Shown in pieces: positions 44,101-54,155 of a DNA stretch of 64,000 nt (within the stretch, counting starts at the first letter, position 1; every line of letters begins with the position of its first letter). The notes beneath the pieces are model-generated. The model was not told the DNA's origin. It ran no database searches and saw only the letters and a program-made list of their open reading frames with translations. The position numbers were made by a program, and so were the translations under genes. The stretch is from Closterium sp. NIES-65 (taxonomy: Eukaryota; Streptophyta; Zygnematophyceae; Desmidiales; Closteriaceae): positions 2,814,501 through 2,878,500 of the forward strand of contig CANXME010000213.1 in NCBI GenBank assembly GCA_948144175.1, read 5' to 3'.

Positions 44101-45399
44101 GGTTTGGTGGCGAATGTTGCTAAGGAGGCCGAGTTGGAAGGGATGAGACGAGAGGTGGAAGAGCAGGGGAAGAAGGTCCGGAAGATGGAGGAGGAGATGG
44201 GGATGGTGATGGAGAGCGTGAGGAAGAAGGAGGAGGAGGTGGTGAGGCGGATGGTCGAGTTTGAGGAGAGGATAGAGGCGTTGGGGGTGCGGGAGAGGGA
44301 GGTGGAGTGGTGGAAGGAGGAGGCGGAGAGAGTGAGGAAGCAGGCTGCTGAAGTGGCTGAGGCAAGGGTTGTTAACGAGGAGAAGGCGAGAGAAATGGCG
44401 GCACTGAGAGATGCAGTGAGCGCTAAAGAGGAGGTGATACGTGCCAAGGAGGAAGAGATGAAAGGTAGAGAAGAGGGTGTGAGGGTGGAAAAGGAAGAGG
44501 TGAGGGCGAAGGAGGAGGGGATGAAGGCGAGGGAGGAGGAGCTGGAGAGGCGAGAGGAGGAGGTGGTGTTGTGGGAGGAAGAGCTAAAGAAGGACAAGGA
44601 GAAGCTGGCAGAAGAGTTGGCGGGTCGGAGCAAGAGGGAGGCGGAGTGGAAGGAGAAGGAACGGCGGCTGCAGGTAGAGGTGGAGAGGCTGTTGGCGCTG
44701 GTGGAGCAAGCAGGCGCAGGAGGAGCAGGAGGGGGGGTAGGAGGAGCAGGAGTAGGGTCGCGGTTTGAAGGGGTGCAAGTATCGCCAGGAGGGTGTTTTG
44801 AAAGGGCTCAATATGCAGGGGCGCGTTTTGAGGGGGCGCTGACGCCAGGGGGGCGATTTGAGGGGCTGCAGAAAGAAAGTGGGGCATATTTCGATAGGGC
44901 TCTGCGAGAAAAGGCACGGTTCGAGACACTAGCAACGGCCGCAACGGCAGATAGGGACAGGGTGATGGGGGTGGTGAGCGGCATGCTGCGATCGCCAGGG
45001 AGTGCCGGGGCTGGAAGGGGCGGAGGGATGGACGTGAGGAGCAGTGGGCACATGCAGCTTAGGAGGAGTGCGAGTGGCAGCGGGTTTGGTAGCGGGGTTG
45101 TGTATAAGAGTGCGAGCACGAATGCTCTGTCGCACAATATGAGCTTTGGTTCGGCTGCTCAGAGGTCGCCCCGGATTCCTGGTAGTGCGAGGCCTGGGAG
45201 CAGTGGTTCGGGGAGTGGCTCGGGCAGTGGTATCGGTCTAGGCATGGGCATGGATACAGTTCTGGAGACTGGTGGGCCAACTGCTCCAGCCGCCGCTGCA
45301 GCAGCACCAGCAGCAGCAAGTGGAGCATGGGGAGGAGCAGTGGAGGATAATTACTTGTATCAGGCCAGCTTTAACAGGTGTGTGAGAAAGTCAACTTAG
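38188..45399 (+). CDS. Giant coiled-coil / charged single-helix protein
   Basis: An uninterrupted 2403-codon frame. The start has a hydrophobic stretch (FVLLVPAAGAAVLGFKALLG) that could anchor it to a membrane, then ~350 residues of acidic, Ser/Gly/Ala-rich sequence. From about residue 570 to 2170 the protein is an almost unbroken helix of Glu, Arg and Lys with exact heptads of the type REEEVKG, REEEVER and REKEVAE. Hydrophobics occur at roughly one position per heptad, so part may be a stable single alpha-helix rather than a coiled coil. A ~90-residue block is duplicated (41250-41510 and 42626-42886). The C-terminus has spaced FEG/FER/FDR motifs and a Ser/Gly tail ending NYLYQASFNR. A donor-like site at 45378 means the last few residues may be replaced by a downstream exon. 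I do not recognise a family. Confidence 0.82.
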   Translation: MAFVLLVPAAGAAVLGFKALLGKNKSADGSSKKLVGDKADNKTPLTNTSPVDDSSAMDNAGDSDAEMSMEGHVDESYGPNSREGAGAQPQQPPDGGSNFAGEADAGSSGAADANSSGATDANTLLSSDEEEETAPDTMAGEPTKCTFHEASQEQGAKTPVDEEKEQRAPGNEMASPSGTNPTNESGVDNAGASENEGVRSGRDDGRLAGLAEYHAAEPLTPPEVLRNHSSGPLMALKPMASQEHACLEDAGKVQAEDMALLAMIGAIQGKPARESAECVTRVPAKAGSGTCCIENAGEFVGENAAFHGNGAAGEGPDGGIASADDCGDNTDGTAAGRAAESSVPRAAVSSVAVTTSLSPQSAIPEDSRPAERVGTRGEAEGKRAELSELQRELRELGAALQAEAERERVLESDIEASENGGGEEPSAEESTAEGGGETAGLRTAGEGGERENCANGNGIECSYEESEGSNGAMDVRSDIFFGVSPSGQEAAGNSRCAAGCLHGSAESLESGVKGRERPGAGKHGARNGRGSSVWRNAAHGRGRGRVALAPHGVRGVPETAAVVKGREQQGQQREWEAERRIRRAEAVGKKRADEERGAENGGDEMRLREVERRERELEEWLKRMEEREKEVEERGREVEENGRKVEEERGRVQMEREEVMVMRLANDEKKKEVGRWAEEVRGAEAAVKVREEEVEWRGVVVGKREEDVAGREEVVGRREEKVVAREEAVMRREEEADTRTREVEGREEEAEERRRMMEGGLERLAGELAQVEKLREACGEKEAEAERRLEEVKGREEEVKGREEEVKGREEEVKKREEEVERREEEVKGRAEQVGEREEEVEKRFCEVKGRLAEVEEEADEVRRRVKEVEEREGAVERKEEDIKLKEEQMVAAEVRREGDIKLKEEEVSRKVEEMKQQEEVMERREELEERGEEVARREKEVQQQLLSLDEKLREVVERGGEVGVREVGVAERERQVEQEKEEVTKRETEVGLREEEVRRRERDVAEKEEEVRRREGECVERERRVEEEMEGMREAMGRVARGAAGNVEKEAEVEEARREVREREEQVEGRRQEVERQEQEVQARAEQVQRLLEEVETRENAVAVAEGNEREVAEVIAAMGRKETDWKEKELQLQEEVKELQREKEAMQEKEREAVVGREASGMEASGMEASGMEAQMGVLTERREKMDVREGELVEWEGRVKRQELEVEGREAAMGERERAVEERQERVGEREREVEGREKEVGEKEAKVTEREDKVKEREEKVYVKEAEVRAGEEEVGARARLVEEDTVRVCGDMVRAEVLLSEAQERAAEVERRVAELEGREAEVERREADVERREAGVKEREEEVGRREEVRAAELQRREEEVGQREKEVAKREEEVGAAQRSVRAKEEVVDRQLRMVMERQEDVARREEHLRDEEEEKGREEENAEKGRVLELERRAGEREVEVAERERLVVEREEEVRKREVECAAKEGEVEERERKVEEEMEGMREAMGRVAKGAAGNVEKEAEVEEARREVREREEQVEGRRQEVERQEQEVQARAEQVQRLLEEVGTREKAVAVAERESSLIRERKEVDAAACKNQEKGSGEVGGLVARVAELEEELERQQCVMMKMEALIAAANAEMKDLIRQKETAEEELRTAVEREEREREKEREREKEWEKEREKVRQERLEQEEKEKELERREAEVEEGLGEVKRREVALVVRELRVEAESEALGREMDRLAAMAAANAEKACELDEKRELVDQREDAVGRREAEVERKMEEVGRREREVEDVVSSKGREAEEEAKAESERLTVEVQRLREEVERAEERLSKAKEEVKRADEEVAVLTVREAERGEAEKRLRGEVSRLEKEIGQLKERMKERECESSKMGEVLRRREAELKRQEEEVKKRVKEVMDKAARMEEMRREAKAGADKRSSDVEMRWREVEMKEREVDKRMALLRKKEAEKEKELEEEMERVQSATARVAKGLVANVAKEAELEGMRREVEEQGKKVRKMEEEMGMVMESVRKKEEEVVRRMVEFEERIEALGVREREVEWWKEEAERVRKQAAEVAEARVVNEEKAREMAALRDAVSAKEEVIRAKEEEMKGREEGVRVEKEEVRAKEEGMKAREEELERREEEVVLWEEELKKDKEKLAEELAGRSKREAEWKEKERRLQVEVERLLALVEQAGAGGAGGGVGGAGVGSRFEGVQVSPGGCFERAQYAGARFEGALTPGGRFEGLQKESGAYFDRALREKARFETLATAATADRDRVMGVVSGMLRSPGSAGAGRGGGMDVRSSGHMQLRRSASGSGFGSGVVYKSASTNALSHNMSFGSAAQRSPRIPGSARPGSSGSGSGSGSGIGLGMGMDTVLETGGPTAPAAAAAAPAAASGAWGGAVEDNYLYQASFNRCVRKST
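41250..42886 (+). repeat. Internal ~260-bp duplication within the coiled-coil gene
   Basis: The segments 41250-41510 and 42626-42886 are nearly identical in DNA, encoding EEEMEGMREAMGRVA through AEQVQRLLEEV. Two looser relatives follow near 43350 and 44060 (AANAEKACELDE, ANVAKEAELEG). Confidence 0.9.
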
Positions 45400-47903
45400 G
45401 TGAGGTTAAGTGCATGGGCTCGCCTGTATCACCTGCTTTTGTCCCAGTCAGTTATGCTTGTGTTTGCTGCTGCTTGTGTTAGTTGCATCACTGCTGCTCA
45501 TTGCCGGGCTGGTGCACCACGCGTTAGTCAGTTGTATTTCCCTGCTTCTTGTGTGCTGGTCTGTTATTCTATGCATGGATTCAGGCGCTGATGTGAGCTA
45601 GGAGGGTGCCTTGAATGTTAGGGAGGAGGGGGGAGGGGCGGTGTAAGCGAAGAGGACATTGGCTCTGGCACTGCTCCGACCTGGCTGTACAGCCACTTCC
45701 CTTGGAATCACCTCAAGGTTAGTCGTTGGTTATGTTCCTTCCCATGCCTGCGTCACCAGTGCTGTTCCCAACCCTTGACCGTGCTGACACCTCCCTCCAA
45801 GCAACCACATTGCCGTGTTCGTTGTAAGAATGCAGCGGGACGCTGTCAAGTCTTTGAACCTTAAGGACGCGGCACCTCAAGCAATTTTGCACGATCGATC
45901 GCAGGATCGCTGATTCAACTGTACTGAAATCCTGCTGAAAGTCTTTAAAGCTTTTGAAACCATTTAAAACTCCTAAAACATTCGATCCTTCGCAGGATCG
46001 GTGCTGGAGGTGCCGCATCCTAATGGCTCATATGTCAGCCTCTGGATCTATCGCCGTCCCATCCTTCTGATTTGTAATGGTGTATTGCAGGGGTGCGGGA
46101 ATGCTTCAGTGGGCAGTTACACTGTTGCGAGAGACTAGTTGCCTGCCAGCTGAGAACAGCCCTCGCTTCCATCGAACTCCCGAGTACTGACAGCAAGCAT
46201 GGCAAGCTAGCCATGAGAATGTGTAGCAAGAGTTTCATGTGTGTGTGTGTGCGCGCGCGCGCCTGCGCGTACGTGTGTCCGTGCATGCGTGTTCATGTCG
46301 GTGTGTGTGCTTCAAGTGTGCGTGCGTGTGTGTGTGCTTGTGATTGTGTTAGTGTGTGTGCTTCAATGCATGCATAGATATCTGCTATGGATTGCATCCT
46401 CCACCACCCTAATATTACAATGGTAAGAATTCAGAGCAAGAACAGTTAATATTCAGTGAATATTTTAGATTGGTGTGGGGAATGTTTGCAAGAGCAGGAA
46501 CTTTTTAGGGTGGCTGCATTCGTGTTTGTTTGTAACATTGTTCAGATTAGGTGTTACCGGTATTCCAGTTGGCATTCGAAGGAATGCTGATGAATGCCCA
46601 GAAAGGTAAAGACCAACTGGATGGGTCATGCCTCGATTTTTCCAAATTCGGGATTACGCGTCCAGCCAATCCGGCAACTCTTGGTGATCTTTTCGCTTCA
46701 ATCACTCGCTGCATAGCTTTTCAACCAGCAGCTGACTCTTCTTTCCACATGTAAAGTTCGGCTCGGCTGCCACGTAGGAATTTACCGCGGCCCGATTCTC
46801 GAGAAACATGAAGAAGCGTGGCGCGGAGGATGTGTCCGCGCCCGCAGATGAGTCTAGTCTTTCGCCGCCAGTGGAATACAGTACGCATGGGGAACTTTAG
46901 AATGGGGGCACACATGATGGGCTCCAAGATCTCGTGGACCAATAGGGAGCTTCAATGCGGTACCATCGCGATCAGGTGGGGATCAAGGGAACCCCTACAT
47001 GCGCTGAGGAATGCTATCTGCAGATGCTGGCGCCAGCGGAAATCTAGGTTAGCCTCATCAACACACTGCCAATTTCATTAGCGTATCTACCTTCCCAACC
47101 TATCTCAATCTACAAGAAACACTAGCAAACGTTCTACAAGCCTTTCAGACGCAGCACACAGCTTAGCCAACATATGTTGGGTTGGAATTCCCTAGTTGCT
47201 GCTGAGGGATGCAAGCTCTGTTCCCAAGTCGAACCGACGAACCAAGTCCCACGTGACATGTTGCCGCAGCTTTGGCAAGCTGAGCGCGATAGGCCACATG
47301 CTTTCTCCTGGTGAGCACTTTTGATCCGTCCATCGCACCGCAGCAAGCGGGCAGATTAGGGTCAGCGAATCTCGCCGGCGTTGAGTGTGAAATCTCATTC
47401 CTATCCTCAGAATTACCAGGGAAATTCTGGGTGCGGTAGGAGGATCAGTACACTACTACACTACCTTGCCCAGCCTGAGGTTCTGTGGTACCGTAGCTGT
47501 TCACAGATGCCATCGTCATCTCTTTTTACGTATTTTGTCAAGCTTCGTTGCTCGTCAAGACCAGGAGCCATGGGCTAGTGCAAATGCATTAGGACAGAAA
47601 GTTAGTAGCGGAGGGGTCTGCTGTAGTACAGTTGTGAAGGGCTCCTTTTTATTCCACCTCACGAGACGTTGACGGAGTCGTTCCGTAGCTAGAGCGTCAC
47701 GGATCGGGGCTTATAGCTTTCATTCACTAGGGGGGTTAAACTTCCACTAGTTTCTTTAGAAGCCGCGCTCTGAGTCATGCCAGGAAGCGGTTAAAGAGGA
47801 CTCTGCTCCTCATCCCACTTAAAAAATAACACTCCTCCACAACAGCTAGCTGCCTGGCGATGCTCAGGGTGCTGGGGGCGCCAGACAGGCGTTGACCGTT
47901 GAG
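45400..47903. other. Gene-free stretch between the coiled-coil and F-box genes
   Basis: Includes a GTGTGC-rich tract near 46237-46365. Short ORFs here (for example 46551-46754) show no family resemblance. An additional small 3' exon of the coiled-coil gene could lie in the first 200 bases. Confidence 0.45.
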
Positions 47904-50900
47904 ATGTCGCCAGAGGCAGGCCGGCTTGCTGCTGCTATAGAGAACATGGCAGCAGTCAAGCTTCATGACAGTCTCCAGCTGCCAGACGAGCTCCTGCAGC
48001 AGGTGCTATAGCTTCCTTGCTGCTTTAGCTTCCCTGCTGCTTAAACTTCTCTGCTCCTTTAGCTTCCCCGGATGCTTTAGCTTCAGTTTTCGTAGCTCTA
48101 CCAGCTTGTAGACAGGGATTGACGTTTTGCGTTGCTTGTAGCGTCTCCTCTACCAGCAGCTAGTGCTGCAATTTTTTTAGCGGCTCAAAAGTAAAGATTT
48201 GCTGTTCCGTTCCTTGTAGTGTACCTTCAGTTTCCACGCCATACCCTTACTCAGGCGTCCCGCCTGCCGTGTTATGACTTAGCTCTGTGCAAGGCCTAGT
48301 TTTTGTGCGGAGACGCGTACAATATGCACTTTATCCTCCAACCATGCAACAAGGACGTTCGCGAGCATAATCGGCTCGCATCTTCCCTCTTGTTACGTGG
48401 TGCAGGTGTTCGCGTACCTCGGACCCCGCGAGCTGCTCAGGGTGGGTGGAGTGAGCACGCTGTGGCACCGAGTATCGTGCGCAGATCCCATCTGGGAGAG
48501 CATATGCGTCAAGCGCTGGAGCGTGTGGGACAGGTACCCTGCCATTACCTCCGCGCTTCCCGCGGAACAATTATCCCGGACAGCCGCTGCCGGAAGCAGT
48601 AGATCGCTTCTCAGTCGGGAAGACAGGCTAGAGAGGTTCCGTCAGACTGCCGTCTCCGTCCGGTCGCCGGCCGTCAGTGGCGCGGCGGAATTCGCTAGTA
48701 GGCAGCCTGGTAGAGAGGGCCCTTGGAGTGGAACCGTAAGAAGCTATACCAGTGCGCGCGAGACTCCGCTGAGACGAGTCGTCCCTGCGGGCTCTGCGGA
48801 AGAGGAAACCGAGGAGAGCCCATTGCGTGCCGGTACGCACGAGCCGCACGCAACACACCTCAGGCCGGCTCAAGCTTCAGCCGACAGGGAAGCATCCGGG
48901 GCGACTGCTACTGCGACTGCATCCGCTGAAGCGGCTGCTCCGTTCTCAGGCGCCGCTTCGAGGAGAGAAGAGGCATGGCACGAGGGCACGGGGAGGCTAA
49001 TCCGAGACGAGCGGTTGGGACAAGTTGCCGGTGCGTCGGCCATGGAGAGTGCGACGGGCTCGGGCAGAGCAGGCGACATGAGGGAGGTGTACGAGGCGTG
49101 GATTCGCGAGGGGGGTGGCGACGACGAAACGAGCGACGGGAGGTCGGGATGGCAGGAGTGTTCGCGGAGAGCGCGGCACTGGGGATGGCGGGCGGTGTTT
49201 CGGTTCAGAGTGGTGATAGAGGAGGAGGTGCGAGGGGTGCTGGCGGATATGGCGTGGCCGTTGCGGCGCCCGCAGGCTATCAGGAGAGTGTTGCAGCTGG
49301 GGAACCTTGTTGTCGAGGTACGGTACGGTTTGGTAGTCAATACCATCCGTTTTCCCTTTTTTTTTTTTTTGGCTCGCGCGTGTTCCTTCCAGTTTTGCTG
49401 TGTGGCTGTGAGTGTGTTTCCCATTCCTGTTTCCCATTCATATTTTCCCGTTCCTGTTCCTGTGCCCTTGCTGCAGGAACTGGAACGGCTGGCGGAGACA
49501 GGAGATGCTCTGTCGGCAGGGACTCGGTACTTTGCGCGAGAGGCGTTGCACCACCTGCACACACGCACATGCGTGCTGGATATGAAACGGTTCCTCCGCT
49601 TGCCGCCACACACGGTGAGGAGCGCCGCCGTCTAGCCGTCTGAGCCTTGCTGCTGCTGCTTCTGCTGCTGCTTCTGGTGTTGCGGGAGACTGGTGCTGCC
49701 ATTCCTGCTGCTGCTCCTGCTCCTGCTCCCCGTCCTCGTGCTTCTGCTCCTGCCTCTTCCGCTGCGCCTACTCAGCTGCTCCTGCTCCTGCTTCTCCTGC
49801 TTCGCTGCTCCTGCCCCTGCTCCTGCTGCTCCCGTTCTTCTTGCTCTTGATTCGCCTTTCCTGCTCCTGCTCCTGCTCCTGCACGTGCTGATGTTGGCGT
49901 GTGTGGTGATGGCGTGAGTGTCTGGACCAGCTTCTTGTTGTGCACTTCATTTCTTGAGTGACTCCCCCAGGTCTGAATCCTTGATTCTTTAAATGCGGAT
50001 CTTTGTCTTGTTTCCTTTCCCCTACATGTATGTACTTCGCAGTTGGAAGACGAGATAGCACGTGGGGCGCTGATAGTGGCAAAGCTAAGGTACTGGCGGG
50101 CCGGCGTCCCTTGTCATCATGCCACCGCCCCGCTCACAGCTCTCTCTCTCTCTCTCTCCCGCTATCTCTCCCTCCCCCCGCAAACACCACTTTTCCACAC
50201 CGTACTCGTCACCATTCCTCGATTCTTCGCCTCTGCTACCCGCCCTTCGTCGCTCTGTCACTTTTCTTGATTGTTGTCATTGCCGTTATGTGTTCTGTTC
50301 TCTCACCTTCCCATCCTCCCTTCGCCGCCCCCGTCGTTTTTGACCGTGCAGATACAGGGATCTGGACACGGACGCAGTCTTGAATCGATATGACATTTGA
50401 GTCGCCTCAAAAGCCTCCCCCTTCGCCCCGGTTGTGTTTCGGCCGTGCAGATACCGCGACCTGGACACGGACGCAGTCCTGAATCGCCTCGTGGATACCG
50501 CTGCTGTTCTGCGTACACGCATTGCCAGCAGCCCACTGTCAGTGACTCTCCTTCCCTCAGCCTGCCTAAAGTCTGTTCTACCCCTGCGCTGTTGCACATG
50601 TATTGTCTGCCCCCTCTAGTTGCGCTGTTGCAAATGTTTCTGCTCTTGCCCGTTAAAGCTTTTCTTGGAGATTTTGTATGGTCATTGTGTTCCCTTCTCT
50701 GTTCCCCCTTGTCCACTCCCCTTCCCCCACGTTCTTCTTCCCATCTTTCAAAAATCCTGTGTTTGTGACAGGGTGAGCCGGTACGGAGGCCCGTCTACTC
50801 CCCGTGGTGCTGTGGCTGCTCTGCAACTACTCAATGGACTCCTCTTCGGCCCGCCAGGCATTGCTGCACAGCCCAGACCACCACACCAGCACCTGCAGCC

Positions 50901-53900
50901 GCAGCAGCAGCAGCAGCAGCGTCAACCTCCGCATCAGCAGCTGCTACTGCCGCAGCAGCTTCAACAGCAGGACCAGCAGCAGCAGCAGCAGGAGGAGCCT
51001 GTACAGCGGCAAGCAGGTGAGGTGCAGGCGCTTGCGCAAGCAGAGGAAGCAGCAGCTGGAGGTGCGCGGGCGAGACACGAGGCGGATGTTAGGAGCAGGG
51101 AGGCTGCTGCAGAACAGGCAGCAGCAGGGACTGCAGGCACGGCTGAAGGAGCTGCTGCTGCTGCTGCTGCTGCTACAATTGGTGGGACTGATGCTGCTAC
51201 TGTTGCTGCTGTTGCTGGTGATGAGGGGGCAGAAGAAGAAAATGGGACGGGGGAGGAGGAGGAAGGGGAGGAAGAGGACGAGGAGGAGGAGGAGGAGGAG
51301 GGCGCGGAGGAGGAAGAGGAGCAGGAGGAGGGCGCGGCAGGCCAAGTGCGCGAACAGGAGGACCCGGAGTGTCTGCATTTAGACGGCAACAGAGACGACT
51401 ACTACAACCCGCGCAACTCGTACATAAACGACGTGCTGGACTCGCGGCGAGGCATCCCCATCAGCCTGGCCGTGCTACATGCTGCTATAGGGCGCGCGTG
51501 CGGCATCCCGGTGCGCATGGTGGGGATCCCGCTGCATTTCTTGACCAAGGTGGGCGAGGACGGGCAGATGGAGGAGCGGTTCATGGACTGCTTCAACCGC
51601 CGGCTGCTGCACCGCGAGGAGTGCGTGCAGCTCATCAGGTGCGCTCTCCCCCGTCATCTCCCCCTGCGTTTCTTCCTGAACCTCTCCCCCCACCTCTCCC
51701 CCGACCCCGCCTCCTGTCCAAACCCCCCATCCGCTTTCCCCCATTCTGACCCCCCTCTCCGATTCCCTTCCTGGCCCTCATTCTGCTCTGTCCTCCTCCT
51801 CCCCACCCCCGGTTGCGTGCTACCTGGTTGCGTTGCGTGCAGGTCCATGGGGTTGGAGTACAACCCGCGCCTGCTGGCTCCTGTGGGCGCGCAGGCCGTG
51901 CTCGTCCGCATGTGCAACAACCTCCTTGCCATCTACGCACAGGTGCGTGCGTACGTACGCATGCATGCGCACACTATGCTTATGCTCTACCCATTGCCCA
52001 CCGAATTTCAGCCCCCCCTTTTCCATGCACTTTCACAAGGCAAAGCTGCTGCTCACCGTGCTGCTGTGCTGCCCTCCCTGCCCCCTCCCCCCTGCCCCCT
52101 GTTCCCGTACAATTAACAGAGGGAGGCGGACGGCGACGGCAGGACACAACCATCAAGGGACGCACAGAGGCGCCTGCTACCGCTCCTGGACCTGCTGCTA
52201 GCCGTGAACCCCAGCGACGTGGGCGAGCGATTCCACAAGGCGAAGCTGCTGCTCACCGTGCCTGACTTTGACGCGGTTACCGCAGAGCTGCACGTGCTGC
52301 TGCAGGCGTCGGGGCAGCAGGGGGGCGTGCCGGGCGCGGTGCCGCGCGCGCTGCTGCAGCAGTTCATGGACAACGCACAGCAGATGCGGAGGCAGCACGA
52401 GGTAAGAGCACAAGCATGAATGAATGCATGGATGCACGCACACGCCAGTCTGTTGCAGCAGCAGTTCATGGACAATGCGCAGCAGATGCAGAGGCAGCTC
52501 GAGGTAAGAGCACAAGCATGAATGCATGGATGCACACATGCGCCAGTCTGCTGCAGCAGCAGTTTATGGACAATGCGCAGCAGATGCACCGGCATGGCCT
52601 TGCCGCACTTGTTGTCTCTCCCCCCCTCCTTCCCCTCCCCTCCTTTCTCTTAACCACTCCCCGTTCAGCTCCTCCCGCCCCTGTTTCTCCTCACGCTTCA
52701 TCCAGCTGAGTAGACTCAAAAGACTGAAAAGTCCCACCCTTCCTCTCCCATCCCCCTCTCCCCTCCCCCTCCCTCTCCCCCCACCCCGTTTTTTCATTGT
52801 GCGTTCATCCAGCTGTGGTGCAACGAGCGCTTCACGCCCCGTCCAGCGGACCTGGCATTCCGAGTGGGCACAATAGTGCGGCACCGGCGGTTCGGGTATC
52901 GGGGGATTGTATTCGGGTGGGACCCTCGCTGCACCGCGGACGAGACATGGATAGCGCAAATGCAGGTGAGCAACCAACCTCCTGACATGGGCGGGCGGAC
53001 AGATGCTGGCTTTGTGTTTGAGACTCGCTCGTGCAGTGTCTGCTTGCAGCAGCCTAGCTGCTGCAGCTCCGGGTCCTTCTAAAAGACGCACCCCTGTCCT
53101 GTCTCGTGATATGACTTTTCATTCCTCATATGCGTGTTTTTTTCCCCTCTATGTGCGTCTGCTTCTCTGTGATCAATGCGTGCGCCCACTTATTGGCTGC
53201 ATGGTGGTGGTGGTGGCCGTATGTATGCTGCTGTGTGGGGGGCACAGGTGGACAAGCTACGCCTGGGGCATGTACAGCCATTCTATCGACTGCTCGTGGA
53301 CGTCAGGGATCACCCTCTGCTCTGTGTGTGTCCCTTTCTCTGGTGCTGGCTGTGCTGTGTGGGGGGCACAGGTGGACAAGCTACGCCTGGGGCGTGTACA
53401 GCCCTTCTACCGACTGCTCGTGGACGTCAGAGACCACCCTCACCACACCACCTATGGTGCGTCTCGCATTGACTGGCTCTTTGCGAACGTGTGCTTGCAG
53501 CTTAAAGCCCCTTCCTTTCTACGTTTCTGCTTCAGCCCCCTCTCTTCCCCTTTCACCCACCAACTGTCTTTTTCCAGCCTACCTTCTTATATGATACGTG
53601 CGATCAGATACAACACACAGTTCTCATGTACTGGAGCTATGCAAGAGCCTGCAACCTTCAGCACGACGTCTCTTCATCTCTCTCGATCTCTCTCTCTCTC
53701 CCTGTGTCTGCTCCGCTCTCTGTCACGTGCAGTGCCTCAGGAGAACCTTGTTCCGTCACCTGAAGTTGGGCCTGTACACAATGAAGAGCTGGGTGCCTAC
53801 TTCCTGGGACTCAGGTACTTGAAAGCCTGAGAAAGGTAACTTTTATCGTTGGTAGTTTGGACCCAGGTACTTGCTGCCTTTGCTCCTGTCCTTGCTTTTG

Positions 53901-54155
53901 CGTGTTTTGCATGGTCCGCGGCAGCTGGTTAGATTCGGGTGGTACTGACCTACCTGAGAGAACTTCTCGAGTTTGACATGGTCTCAGGACTGCTCCTGCT
54001 CCTCGCACATGCTGCTCGATCAGTCTCTGTCTCATTCGGGATGTTCTTTGGCGTTGTCTCGGTTCCTTGGTCTGTGCAGAGCGGGGCGATACGTGCCAAA
54101 CGCCTACTTGCGGTATCGCTATCCGGACGATTTTTCGGATGCGGCCGGACGATAA
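47904..54155 (+). CDS. F-box protein with SirB1-like and YccV/HspQ-like domains (FBXO21 type)
   Basis: Probable SCF ubiquitin-ligase adaptor. Exons: 47904-48002, 48406-49317, 49477-49614, 50043-50089, 50451-50537, 50772-51638, 51843-51942, 52120-52401, 52813-52965, 53372-53456, 53733-53814, 54080-54155. Phases close, giving 975 residues. The F-box spans the first intron (LPDELLQQ|VFAYLGPRELLRV). A SirB1/transglutaminase-like block is at residues ~630-717 (DDYYNPRNSYINDVLD, RRGIPISLAVLHAA). The YccV domain is at ~850-965 (FRVGTIVRHRRFGYRGIVFG, WDPRC, VQPFYRLLVD, RYVPNAYL). This order matches animal FBXO21 and its plant relatives. Exon 6 adds a long Gln and Glu/Ala-rich insert before the SirB1 block. 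Start choice between 47904 and 47946 is open. Fragments of exons 5, 8, 9 and 10 are repeated in introns. Confidence 0.92.
48173..48195. repeat. Degenerate TTTTTAG-CGG-CTCAAAAG palindrome in intron 1
   Basis: The right half CTCAAAAGT matches the recurring palindrome; the left is altered. No clear flanking duplication was seen. Confidence 0.45.
50336..50412 (+). repeat. Partial copy of F-box gene exon 5 plus palindrome
   Basis: About 50 bp (GACCGTGCAGATAC through GTCTTGAATCG) match the real exon 5 start (50443-50491) including the acceptor. The copy ends at ATTTGAG-TCGC-CTCAAAAG (50393-50412). Confidence 0.9.
52026..52062 (+). repeat. Upstream fragment copy of exon 8
   Basis: TTTCACAAGGCAAAGCTGCTGCTCACCGTG-type text repeats exon 8 sequence found at 52230 (FHKAKLLLTV) inside intron 7. 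Confidence 0.8.
52445..52600 (+). repeat. Two copies of the exon 8 3' end
   Basis: CAGCAGTTCATGGACAATGC with CAGCAGATGC recurs near 52458 and 52557 after the real exon 8. The first copy includes the GAGGTAAGAGCACAAGCATG donor region. Confidence 0.88.
52694..52725 (+). repeat. Copy of the exon 9 acceptor with a half palindrome
   Basis: ttcatccagctg (about 52697-52708) equals the real acceptor and exon start at 52804-52815. It is followed at once by GAGTAGACTCAAAAG. Confidence 0.8.
53225..53331 (+). repeat. Partial copy of YccV exon 10
   Basis: The region GGGGGGCACAGGTGGACAAG through CGTCAGGGATCACCCTC duplicates the real exon 10 (53372-53456) with its acceptor and upstream TGCTGTGTGG. It lacks the HHTTY end. 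Confidence 0.9.

Noticed and set aside
46551-46754. 67-codon ORF between the coiled-coil and F-box genes
   Set aside because: No family resemblance, and its length is expected by chance in a 2.5-kb spacer.
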